The translations under genes were made by a program, and so were the position numbers. Under the pieces are notes generated by a model, which was not told where the DNA came from, searched no databases, and was given only the letters and a program-made list of their open reading frames with translations. Below, piece after piece: positions 1 to 13,500 of a stretch of 64,000 nucleotides of DNA; the stretch's first letter is position 1, and each line of letters begins with the position of its first letter. This DNA comes from Zoroaster sp. YZ-2022 (taxonomy: Eukaryota; Echinodermata; Asteroidea; Forcipulatida; Zoroasteridae). Where the stretch lies: the NCBI GenBank assembly GCA_029582265.1, contig CM055827.1, positions 36,446,260-36,510,259 of the forward strand, given 5' to 3'.

Positions 1-771
1 TAAACGCCTGCAATCGGGGACATCCTTTGTCAAATTCCTTTGTCCAAAAAGCGGGACATATTGTTCTCCATTGTGATAGCAACCGGGACTATTGTCCCTT
101 TTCTTATATGTCCCGGTTTGAATGCGCTCACACACACACACACACACACAGGGCGTTGTGGGGACAAAATACAAAGGACATTTTGGGATTCTCGACTGTG
201 GATAGGACACAAAATGTCCCCACAGCTAAGTAATTCGGATCCTCTTTTGTTCTCTGTCCCCGATAAGTCAAAGAACCTGCCTAGACAATATCTCTAATTT
301 CCGAGGCGTTGTGGGGACAAAATACAAAGGATTTTGGGGATTAAAAGCGTTGTGGGGACACACAAAATGTCCCCACAGCTAAGTAATTCGGATCCCTCTT
401 TTGTTCTCTGCCCCACACAGTGCCATTCCTCGAACACACACACACACACACACACAGCTTAGCGGCCCGTTCACTCTGTGGACATTCCTTTGTTCTCCTG
501 TACTTAAGGATAGGAATTCTTAAAATCGTTCCCATTTCACACAGAAGAGTGTTTTTGAGAGCGGTTTTCGTTCTATTTTTCCCTTTTAATAATATCCTTC
601 GATTTAAGTCAAAGAACCTGCCTAGACAAATCACTAATTTCAGAGATATTCTACTTTTAAAAAGTCAAAAATCCTTCTGTGGACGTGTGCAAGTCCACAG
701 AAGGGAAAAATATCCGGCGTTCTGTGGACATCTTTTGTTCTCAGGTCCACAGAATGAATGCTCTGCCTACT

Positions 772-803
<32 letters not shown>

Positions 804-835
804 TTTTTCAGAAGGCCAACTGGTTCTATTTTTTA
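1..835. repeat. GTGGGGACA/TGTCCCC repeat block with three CA runs
   Basis: Two near-copies of a ~152-base unit (152-304 and 305-415) share GCGTTGTGGGGACAAAATAC, GTCCCCACAGCTAAGTAATT and a TTTTGTTCTCTG word. The phrase GTCAAAGAACCTGCCTAGAC recurs at 267 and 608. CA runs sit at 129-150, 434-456 and 772-797. Internally it is an inverted-repeat-rich block of GTGGGGACA and TGTCCCCAC words. Similar GTCCCCAC/CA repeats are known from fish genomes; homology is not established. Confidence 0.7.
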
Positions 836-917
836 GAATAACAAAGATGATATAATACAGTATCAGACACAATCAGACTTCACATCTTGATTTTGAACTA
901 CTATTATTATTGCTCAC

Positions 918-1004
918 CTGGTATGTGACGTCTTGAAAGACAACTGGAAATGACATTGTGCAGTTCTCCATCTCGGCCAGACTGCAATGAACCAGTGTCT
1001 CATC
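918..1004 (-). CDS. CTDSPL2: CTDSPL2-like coding exon 7 (catalytic motif, second half)
   Basis: 29 codons, [15 protein letters not shown] to VVFQDVTYQ, between TCTTAG and GTGAGC. It supplies the second catalytic aspartate and the Thr of DxDxT. The next expected exon (the family's VRLRPF region) is not found to base 1, so the gene continues outside the window. Confidence 0.97.
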
Positions 1005-4000
1005 CTAAGACAAGAACATAAGACAATCAATAAGTTAGGAATTAATTGACTGATGAACTCAAATGTGCTGAGCTGAGATGAACTATTGTGAAATCCAACT
1101 GCACTGAACGTAAAAGATGTGTCCTAAGCATACATGTATGTTATTGTAATGAATTGACTGCCACTTAACTTAAAACATCTGAACCGAACTGTAAAAATAT
1201 TCCTGCAAGATGTGAACTACACGGAACTGTACTGAATTGACCTGACCTGACCTGAACTGAATCAAATTAGACCGAACTAAACAGAAGAGTTAAACATTGT
1301 TCCTGCAAGCTACAAATTTCATCCTTGTTTGCAAGCGTTGTTTCCCTGAAATTCAATTGTACATACAATTTATTTTCAACTTTCTCTTACTTGATAATAA
1401 TATCAACAATCTCAAGACACGTTCAGGTGATCCCTTTTATTGGACTTACAAGATCCAGAACAAGTGAATACTCTGGTACCCTCCTGGTTTTCAGAGGGAG
1501 TGCCGGTGAACGATTTAAGACCTCCTCGGAGACTGGAGGCAGTTGTTTGATGAAGTAGTATCTTTAAAAAGCAAGAATAGAACAAGAAAGTTACAAGAGA
1601 AAACAAAAATACAAAAAATGTAACCAAAAACATTTATATATAAAATACAATGAACACAATGTACCTAAAGAAAATGTTGCATACATATACATGTAATATT
1701 CTACAATTATCAAAAAACATTCAAATTATTCAGTCTTATATTCAAAGAGAAAAACAAAACATGCTTTGTGCTTTTAAAATGTAAAATTCGGGTTTTATTA
1801 GTCCCTTCTTAATTTCTGTTCACTGTTGATTTGCTTTGACATTTGATTGATTGATTTAGTAATTAATTTATAAATAAATTTGTAAATGACTTGAAAAGTT
1901 GCTTTCCGCTAAACAAAGATATTCTAAGCTAAAATATGTTACATTTTAAGACCCTCCTCCCTAAATTTATGCTCTACAGAACGGAATTTATGTCATAAAG
2001 CTCCACAGATGTTAAAAGAATAACAATTATGTGAAATATCTTAATCTCTACATAATTCTTAGACATAATTGGACAGAATTAAATAATAAGAATACCCAGA
2101 CTGGTAATTTCCGTTTGAATGCAATGAATAATAATACTTCTTTCTCATACTGCAAAACATCCATCATGTTTCAATATATAGGTCACAATCTTGTTCTAAC
2201 ACAAAACAGGAAATAGGTTGTGCATGTTCCTTAAACCCAATCGATCACAAGTAGTTCCTCATGAATTATGCATGAGATGACTCATTCCAAACTGAACATG
2301 TGTACACGATGTGGATTTCTTATTGGTTAGATTCTATTTTCTCTGTGAGGATATGGAGTGAAACGTACACATCCGCTGCACTGAAGTGTGTCTGTGTTTT
2401 ATTCCGAGCCGAGATTGACCAGGGGTGACATACAATAAGTTATTTATTTTGTAGCAGGAACAACCCAGGGATCGTGGGACAGATGGGGGTTAACAGACAG
2501 AGTTCATGCCCTAAAGTAGGCAAGATTCATCAAATTGATCAAATCTGATCTTGGGAAGTTAAGATTACGGGATATGCACAAATAAATAGTTGAGAATAAT
2601 ATTGAGAATCTAAAGCCCTTTTCACACGACCAAAAAAACCCAGATTCCTTGAGACAAATTTTACGAGCGAGGATTGTTTATCTTATCCCACGAGTGACTG
2701 CTTTCGCAAGCATTCACATGACACCAAGTAAAAAACCAACATTCTATGAGAGTACACACATTAATATTGTTGGTCATGCACTATACGATATGTTCATTTA
2801 AATTTGCCACACACAAATCTGTGACGACAACAGGCGTTGTTAATGTAAAAACAAATTATATCATAACTCTAATTCTGTAAAATAACCGACCTTAACATTT
2901 CAGACTTATGAGTAATGATATCTAGGGTACTAGCATCGAAAACATGAGTTAAAATGCACGACAACTGTTTGAAGTACAAGTAGAAAAATGTAGAGCGATC
3001 ATGATGGACCTAAGAAATGAAACCGTAACTCTAATTCTGTAAAAGAACTGACCTTAACATTTCAGCATTATGTGTGCTGATATCTAGGCTACTGATAACG
3101 AAAACATGAGTGAAAATACATGACAATTGTTTGAGATACAGTACATCGAAAAATGTAGAGCGATTGTGAAGGACCGATGTTGTGCATATTGATACACGTG
3201 CGTTATCATCTCGGCCGCCCACTGCTAGTTGTACATACATACAGTGCATGCAGTCAATCGCACACGATGGGTCTTCACGCATGCGCAGTACGACCGCTTT
3301 CGCGCAGGACGTTTGCCAATAAACAACGGATCGTTTCAAACGAGGAGTGTACTAGGTTCCTTGAGAAAAATTCTGCAAGTGTAAGATTTTTTCGTAGGTC
3401 GGGACCTCCGACAAAATATCTCAATGTTTAAGAAAATTTTGCAAGGAATGTCGAACATCTCAAACATTGGTGTCCTTTCACACGAAGTTCATCTTGTAAT
3501 ATTTCTCAAACATTGAGAAAATTTCTCAATGAATGTTGGCTTTTTTTCGTCGTGTGAAAAGGACTTTCAGGTTTGTAATGACGACAAGTATAATAGGCTA
3601 GTTGAAACCACAATATGTGACGCGGTATGTCAAAACCAGGCGGAATTGGGCAGAGCTACGAATGGAGGAACAGCTGCAAAATGCCTTGGGGTGATTTTTT
3701 GCGATTTTGAGATTTTTGGAAATTTATGATGCTACAAATGTTTAAAATGTTCTGTAAAAGTTTCTAACTGAAATTTCATCAACAATTTTTTTTTTAAATA
3801 CTTTTAGAGAGGCATTATACATGTAACTTCACAAAATGATGCCTTGTTCGGGCTATTATCTCAGTTTCGATGTTCCGGACAGTCCGATTTCAAATCTTAA
3901 TAACTTCGCTATGGAATATCCGATTTGAAAAAAGAAAGTGGCATTGTAAAGTGCAAGATCTATATTTTACTAATATTTCAATAACTCAAAATTGACCTCT

Positions 4001-4497
4001 TGCCCAATTGTGCCTGGTTTTGACATACGGCGTCACATATACCGACAATATACTGACAATATATTGAGGATGTCATTAGGTAAATACAGATAATAATAAT
4101 AATACTAATAATGTGGACTTATATAGCACACATATCCACCAAACTGGTGTTCAAGGCGCATTATATTATTACCCTTGCTCATCAGGCTCATAAATCATTC
4201 AATATACAGCTCAATTGCTGCCATTTTGGTGCATATCAAACACAACCAACTAACTCTGCCCTCACAGGTACCCATTTACCCCTGGGTGGAGAGAAGCAAT
4301 TATGGTAAAGTGTCTTGCTCAAGGACACAAGCACCATGGTCGCGGTTGGGATTCGAACCCACATTCTGACGACTCAGCCATCAGAACACAAATCCGATGC
4401 ACTAAACTGCTTGACCATGGCACTCCAGATGGTAATATAATGGAAAAATACATGTGATTAAGTGGATTTAAAAGATACAACATTGGTAATTACCTTA

Positions 4498-4543
<46 letters not shown>

Positions 4544-7500
4544 TGTGGACTTATATAGCGCACGTATCCACCAACTGAGTGGTGCTCAAGGCGCATATTA
4601 TTACCCCTGCTCATAAGGCTCATAAATCATTCCTGAAACCATCTCAGCTCCCTGGGGAGTATACAGCTCAATTGCTGCCATTACAGCGCATATAGGGCTA
4701 ATCAACTCTGCCCTCACAGGTACCCATTTAACCCCTGGGTGGAGAGAAGCAATTATGGTTAAGTGTCTTGCTCAAGGACACAATTGTCACGGCCGGGATT
4801 CGAACCCACATTCTGCTGCTAACACCAGAACTTGAGTCCGGTAAGCTAGACCGCTCGGCCACGACACTCCACAGGGGCAGTATCATCACAATCAACAGGT
4901 CACGGAGTCAGAGTGCTAGTTTCAGATTAACTCAGTGAATGAAATAATTACCCCATATGATAATTTCATATAATTGTTGCTGCTGCATAAATGAGCTAGT
5001 CTGCTCTGATCGTGATAATATTGTCCCTTTTTAAGTATTTTCTGAAACCTTGATCTGAAATTGGCTAATGTAGCAATCATCCTGAAATACATTTCTGTCT
5101 TAAGAGCTTTCATTTCAGAGTAAATACAAACCAATATGCACGTTTACAAAAAGTTGTCTATGCCAACTCTTTGCTTCAATTGTTTTCTGTAGAAATTGTG
5201 AATGCTTTTTCAAACTTTTTTCATGACTTATATTAGAACCTGCAATCATCTAACACTTTTACATACTGACTGTTTAACCCTAACCCCCTAGTTATTCTGG
5301 CTAGGAATCTTTCTGAATTCTCCAAAATCCATCAGTGCACTTTTGGAAACATGCCCTTATATTCAAAATGCACCATGCACTTTCGTTGATCTTTCATATT
5401 CAGCACTTATGGCCTGTACTTCTTGCCAGTACCAGTTTCCAACAGTGCTGAATTTTTCCAAAAAAGTGCCCCTTGGAGGATTTTGATGGATGTGGGGTGG
5501 TTAGGGTTAATGGATATCTTGATTCAAAGTTTCTTTCTCTGCGTTGGGACCTCAAGGTGATATGCGCTTTATAAGAATGAAGTATTCTTAATACTCACGG
5601 ATCAAAAGTCTCCCACTCATCCAGTGAGTAGTCCGAGTCTAGTGACTCATCTTCCACATAGGTGTTGCAGGCCGACAACGAACAATGTGTCATATCGTTG
5701 TGATTGGAATCTTTTAACAAATAGATAGAACAAAATCAAATAATGGAATCGATAAGGAATACTGGTTTAAATTGGACTCCTGTGTAAGTGAATTTTGAGT
5801 CCCCCTCTCAAAAACATGAACAACCATTTTTCTGCCAAGCAGAAAAAATTGCTATGCAGAAATGGTTGCTCAGTAGGGCTGTGCATTTTCGGATATTTTT
5901 GGAACCGGATACCCGAAATCAGGAAACTTCGGATACCCGGATACCCGTTTTCATTTTTGTTGAAAACTCCGGTGGTGTACAAATAGATGTACTGTAAATG
6001 GTAACAAATTGACTTATAATATAGAGGATACCATACTTAAATCGATCTTTTCTTTATTGGAGTGCAATCTCTTGAATTTAAAGATAATTGTCTGTAAAAG
6101 TGTAAACATTACATTGTTCAAGAGTCACAGATTTATGTTCACACCGCTCAAATGTTAAGTCCGAATTTTAAAAAGTTGTTTACGGGTAATTGGAACCGAA
6201 AAATGGAACTGGGTAATGACTGTTTCGGTCGGGTACCCGGATACCCGGCACAGCCCTATTGCTCAGCAATATTGCATAGCATATTCGCTAAGCAAATTGT
6301 TTAACCGCACCTGTGATCATCTTGTCACGTTCCTCTTCACCTTTGACCTCCACATCTACCGTCTCCACATCTACCTCCTCCTCATCCTCCTTCTCTTCAG
6401 CGTGTGTGCTGCCCTCTGCTGTCGAGGCCACGCCAGGCGGTAACTCGGCACCCGTCGCCATGATGTTGGATTGCGGCGTGCTGGGAACGGTTGCCTCCTG
6501 GCAGATGGAGTCTGTGGGAACAGAGTCCATGTCTAACCTCTCCACCACTTTGGGCAAGTTTTCCTTGTTTTCAGCTGCCAACCCTGCTTTTTGTTTTACA
6601 GGGAATTATAAACATTAGATTAGTAACATTTCAATGCAGTGTGGAAAAAGTTCCAGTATCCTGCGTCTGTGATTTCCCCTTTTTTAAGGGGGGGGGGGGG
6701 GGGTAGTTTATTTATTGCTAATTAAAGAAACAAAATATAGAACATTTTTTACGATGTAAAACAAACAGAAAACCATAAATTATTTTAAACCTTTAATTAT
6801 ACCTTCACAAATTAGATTCTATACATTTTTCTTAATGCTAATAAAAATTATTCATTTATAAAAAATAAATTTGTTGCTAAAGAAATTGACTCACCATTAC
6901 AGAGGAACTGGTAGACAGGGCTAAAGAGCGTACCAAGCAAGGTGGTCCTTGGAGGACTGTCAAACTCTGTTGTCGTCACAGACTTGGCTGCCATTGCATT
7001 CTTTGGAACTACAATAAAAATCAATGAAACATTCTAGCCAAGATCACTGCATTACACTATCTGTTTAAATAAATGTGACAGAGGACTGATCGTACAAATT
7101 AGTGTTTATGATATTTTTGATTGATTGTACTCCGTAAAATGAGCACATTATCATCTCAGTTTGTTACAAAACTCATGTGAAAATATAATGGCAAGTTTGT
7201 CCACTTCCAATGATGCAAACTCTGTCTAAACTAGATTTGACAACTTAAGACTCCTTTTATGAGATATGGGAACAAATAATTAACTGTTCCAAAAAAAGAT
7301 TTTGCACATCATGCTTAAAATGTTTACGAAGGGTAAGATGCACATCTAGAAATTGTCCCGGTAATTCTTACTTATAAATCATGTTCCCCTGTGTTCAACT
7401 GGATAGATCATAAATTCAACAAAAAACTCAATAGAGCATCAGTGTTTCAAATTTAAGGAAGATGTTTTTTTTGTTTGTTTTTGTTATATTTTTTTTATGA

Positions 7501-10500
7501 TTCTCAAGTTTTAAACATCTGAAATAGCTAAAAAGAAGTTTATTAGTTATAAAGTAGGTTTAAAATATCTACATTCAAGCACTAACAAACTTGTCCCGTA
7601 GGGAAGTGTATAGATGTAATTGTAGAAATATACAGTGACCTAAATTTAATTCAAATTTTTCATTTCCTCCTCTGTCATTATACAAGGTCAATATTGTTCC
7701 ATCAACATCACATCTCAAAGTAAATTACTTCTTAGACTACAAAAATAGCAATGGAATCTGTTTTGGCAGGGTAAATCAGGACAGTGTGATGGGAAATCTC
7801 CAATGTTGACTTGACTCACTTGTATTGTTGTTACATTCATCAACCACTGTGCTCGCTTCTGTCTTTGGCCTCTTTGGCTTGGACATGGGGGTGGAGGTAA
7901 TGAATGTGCTATCTTTTGATGTATCTCTCTTCCTCTTACATGCAATGTCCGACTTCTGCTGGAAAAACATTTGAAAAAATTGTTTTGTAATATTTCAATG
8001 ATTGACCAAAATACACCTGAACAATTGTTGAATGTGAATGTAAAGGTGCAGGCAATACAAGGTGCAGGCAATACAAGGGTGCATGGAGACTAGTTTTTAT
8101 ATTCCAATTGCTTAATTGGAAACCCAAGACTACAGGTGGTAGTGACAATATTCTATTAAAGTATCATTTCTAAGGTGATCTCATTGTTGCTTATTCTCCT
8201 GTAAATCAAACAGACAATAAGAAACACAAAACTTTTGTGTGTTACTTGGGGAAGGATTACAGCAAATAAACATCATCATTTAGTTTGATTAACCCTCCTA
8301 CTGTTTGACCATTTGAAACCATTCAAAATTTCCACTTACCAAAATGCCCATTGGTTTTGTACACACATGGTGATACCATTTGAACAGTGTTGGTAGCAAG
8401 CTTTACTACCATTCAAATCCATTCAAATGCATAGAGGGTCCATTGATTCACCACTTAGAAGTATCCAAACAAGGTTTTGTATTAGCTGTACTACCATTTG
8501 GAAAGATCCAAACAAGGTTTTGTATTAGCTGACCTACCATTCAAAACCATTTGGGGGAATCAATACTGTACACAGTTATTTCACCATTCAAAAACCACAA
8601 AAGCGAATGGTTTCAAATGGTGGATCAACTTGTATGAAAAAGGTACCAGTAGTAGGAGGGTTAATATCGAAGAAAGAAAAAAAAATAACAATAGTGGAAA
8701 TAATAACGGTGCAATGGTGTTCCATTATTAGTTTGGCAACTTTGTGTGGCAGTTCACATCCACACATCATTAACCAGTTCGCACCGGGAATAAAAAAGTT
8801 TTTCCGAACCCCGTGGCGGGTTTATTTTTACCGCACAAACACGACCAATGGTGCTCACCAGAGTGTGACCGGGGAGACCGTGTCTTCCACCGTATGCTTA
8901 TGACTCGTTGCCACGCCGACCGGGAATCTATACAAATATTCCCGAGAATCCTGTGGCATGTTTAGACGCTCTCCGATCCGCTGTCCAAAAAAAAATTGCG
9001 TGTATACACGGCCTCCGACGCGAACTGGTTAAACAGACTAAGTTTAATTAAATAACTTCAGGTTGATTACAACAAACGTACAATTTAATCATGTGCGATA
9101 TTTAAACAAAAATATTGTATTTGAATTTGTTTAAAAAGGAATAATAATAAATGTGGTCTACTGGTCATGGAACCAAACAATGTTACAGACATGGTTCACC
9201 TTTGTTTTCCCTTTTTCCAACAAAAAGCCATTTTGGTTTTCAAACACAGGTTTATGGGAATTAAAATGAGGATTGATTTTGGGAAATTTGTGGCTTGAAA
9301 CTGCAAATGAATTTTCAAAAATAAAATCAGAAAAGTCATTTTGTGTATGCACAATGTCACATGCCTTTTATTATCCTCGGATGTGAAATCACAAAGCTGG
9401 CTGGAACAATTTCTTTCACACTCCACAGGTGATATTAACCACCAGACAGTTACAATCCTATTCCACGACTCATACATGTACATAATAATTGATGGATGTT
9501 CTATGTTGCTAGCTCGCTTCACAATGTTTAAATCCCATCAAGCTTACTGTGCCAGTAAAGAAATAAAACCGGTGCTTAAAATCTTGTCAACGGGTGTGCC
9601 ATTTCACTGTGCTCTATTTATCAAATTTATTCTATTTCCACGAAGCTCTCTCTAGCAAGAGTCAAGTTTACTGAGTGATAAATGTGTGGGGATGCCTACT
9701 TTTTGTGACAATGCTATCATTTTATACTCATGAATCTACTATTAATTACTTTTTTTTAAAGTGTTTTTATAAACCACAATGATGACAAATTTGAATGGTC
9801 ACTTGAAAAAAATTTCCACCCTGAATTCAAAGTGTAGTTTAATAAACTTGAACCTACAAAATGTGACTAGATACCTGCAGTGTCCAGGTTTATTCAGTCT
9901 GCAGTCAACACTGTCCTTGAGAACCGATGAAAGATGGCCGCATTACACAGCACACCCGTGAGAATGGTGCCTTGTGAACACCATGGGGACTGATGATTGC
10001 TCATATTTCATCAGGAGCCTACAATTGTACAGTGGGTACATTCAGTCAAATCAAAGAACCCATAATGACCAAATAGTTGGTAAACTTGTGAACAGATTTT
10101 TTACTCGTTGCTTTTTTGTTGTTGTTTATGATTTTGTGTCCCTTTACTCTTTCAGCATCAAAATGGGACGAAAGAAACATTTACACTTCCACAATTTACA
10201 CAAATGTTACCCCCTCGGAAAACTACTGTAAGTCCCTTATGATGCTGAAGGCGGAAATGCTTAATTCTCAGGGCCCCCATTATGCAGCAGGTCCCTAATT
10301 CTGATCCCCTGTTCCCAACTTGTCTCAGGGAAGACCCTCATTATCTCCCCTAAGACCTGATGCAAGATGTGACATATATCGCGACCAACAATAAATATAT
10401 TAACAATGTTAAATTCAAGTGCACTATGATTCCGCCGGTGAATATTTAAATTTGTGCCAGTGTGGATGCTGGTTGAGGTGATAATGTGCAAAATAAATCA

Positions 10501-13500
10501 TTTATTTTTAACCATACACCCACAAAAAAAACAATTTTTTTTTTTAAATAAATAAATAATATGCAAAACATTTTAGAGGAAATTCCAATGCAAATTTAAA
10601 ATTTGTTCAATGTTAGTGAATGCTATACTACATGAGAATTTAAGGCATTCTAACAATCAATTTTTTTCTGTTTTTTTTTTACCCCACCCATACCCACCTC
10701 CCTGCCCATCCCTTCAACACATACAATCACCCTTAGCAAAGAAGGTAATCTTTATCAAATGCAGTGATAAGTCTGATTGGTTGAATAACAAATAACAGAA
10801 CATGGTCTGGGAATTGTCTAGGATTTGTGAAATTTACATGTGTGCATAAGAGAAAAAAAAAATCTGCTATTTCAATGAAAAGCATCATCCTTGCATTCCC
10901 CCATCATAATCCATGTTATTATTCTGTTCTTTTTTACAGAGTGTTGGGCCAAGGAATAGACTTCATAATCATGCATGTATCCAGAAGTAACCCAACATCG
11001 TGTCTCAAAAATTTAACCTGGTGAATGATAGTAAAAATATCATTGCTAAACATTTGTAACTTTCTACAAAGGACAACAGTGACTCATCCTTAATGCAAGG
11101 ACAAGCCAACAGGGTGGGGAGCCACAAAACATGGCAGTTTATCAGTCAGTGAGTGGACGACAAATTAGGTCACATGTATTTATACTGAGAAGTGGGCCAG
11201 GGCACTGTTCTACTGTGTACATATGCCAAAGAGCGTCTGATAGAGAAGCTTTAAAGATGTAGTGCTTTTGCTGTTTTGATAGCAATTTTCTTTTTCCCTG
11301 AAAAAATGCTATTTTTACTTTAGGAAGGGAAATATGTAAATAAGTAAATATGTCCTGATATGACACTTGGCACTTGTTTATTGTTAAACTGAGCTATTTT
11401 GTAAAATATTTTAAATGAAAACAAAAATGCATGTAAACTGCAGATAAAGTAACAAAAAACATTTCTAGAATGCATGCTGTGTGTGTTGTATTATTTCACC
11501 ATCAATTTTGTTTTTAATGAGTATAATTATACTTTTCCTAGTAAAACGGGATAAATTTATTTCAAATGAGCTTTCTCACAAAATTGAGTGAAGGCATTAA
11601 ACCACCCACCAAGGTGCTTATTAATTTTTGAATTTGAATGTAACTTACTTTCTTTCCAGAAGGAAAAGTGTACTGATTTAGACCAAAAATGTCAGAAAAA
11701 TAAGCTTTCACACGTAATATCCTTTATATGCATCCTTAAAAGAAGGTTCCTCAGATAGGTAGGGGTACAGTGTATAACTTTCAGAAGGCTTTATGGTAGT
11801 TTTCTCTCTGTCGGTGCGTGGCCCTGTCTGAATATTTTGCCAGCGAGATGACTGACCGGAAAAAATCAGACAGCCATTAATTTTTGAAAGATAGGAAGCC
11901 TGTTAACTGGATGGATAATGCCTTACTACATGAACGATCCTATTCATTATGAAGTAACGTGTACTAAAACAGTTAATAACCATACAACATGTGTCTTCTA
12001 ACCATTCTTAATGGTACACGTTATATCTATTTAAATTTAATTCATATAAATATTGTTATGATTGATGTTTGTTGATATTATTGAAAAAGAAAGAAAGAAA
12101 AAAATAGATCTACGGTTTTAACACATCCTAAGAAGGCACTCTGAATACAAGTTTGTTAGAAGCATTGTTTGTCAATCCATCTTCTTTCTAAAAATAGATT
12201 GACCACAGGCAAATATTATGTGCGCTATAATGAAACAGTGTTTGTGATGTCACTGATGAACCTATTGTTAATTATTTTTATGGGCCTTATATATACAATA
12301 ATAAACACTAATGTCAGTGCTAATTAGAAAATTGACGTGTCAGGTGTATCAACTCGATGCTAAGAGCATAAAATCTCCAAACACCTTGGTAATGAAATAA
12401 AAATTAGGGTTAATTAAAAACACAGTGTCATGATAATTATTCTGAGCACAACTGACACTGTGACAGATAACAAATAATGTCTCAATACTCAAATAATCAA
12501 TTATTCATTTAATGAATTGCAAATGGACAGGTGAAATTAATATTGATTAGTAACCTCCAAAACATTTGTTTTGGCATTGTCACCATTCATAAACACCCCT
12601 TAAATAAATGGCATACCCTGGAGTTGTACAATACAGAGTATGTTATTGTTAAACGTGAGAAAGGGCTGGACGAAACCACACTCACCACAGGGGCGGACCA
12701 TATTAGGTTTTTAATGGAGGAGATGATTCCAGAGGGTGAGAAAGACGTGGTTGAGTGATGAAACTCCTACGCAGATGGGAATAACACCAAGGGGAAACAA
12801 ATTAAAATAAAAATGATAGAAAGACTGGGGTTAAGGAATATATTATGACAGTAAATTTATAAATACCATGTAAATTTGTTATAGGAACAAGATCAACCAC
12901 ATTGTTAATTATTCTCCTGTTAAATAAAAGTTACAAAATTCACTTGACAAGTTGGATGGAATTGAGTGTTTTTATGCCTCAAACATTCACATATTATTGA
13001 GGTCATGACCTACGACAAAATCTTACAATAAGTGAAATTACCTTAATGGATCTTGTACTTTAAACCAGCCTATGAAATGGCCTCTAAGAAACTATGGGAT
13101 GTTTTCCAGATGGAAAGGTAATTTACCTTGTGAGGAAACCTAGGTAATGGATTTGTATTTGTTTCTGGTGATAGGTCGGCTTCAAAAATCAGTGTGGTGA
13201 CACGTTTTTTTGTTTTTTTAAATATTTTTTTGCCAACCAGTGAAATATGTGATACATGAAGATACGGTTATTTGAACCAGACAAAATCTACCACACACAT
13301 GACACAGTATGGTGGCTAAGAGAGGCCTCACAAATCGAGCAAACGTTCATATCCCTATGTGAAAAAGCCATCTAAAACACAGCATGGCAGAATTCCAATT
13401 GATCCAGCAATTTTGGCTGCAATTGGACATTTCACAGCAAAAAATAAAAAAATAAAAAAATGCCAACGCACAGCTCTGAGGTGATGCGCTCGGAGACCAG

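Noticed and set aside
27..836. Open frames with His-Thr runs
   Set aside because: Translations of CA microsatellites in the repeat block.
12531..12758. 75-codon plus-strand frame that looks somewhat protein-like
   Set aside because: No family recognised, no splice-consistent partner exon, and it lies in an intron of an opposite-strand gene.
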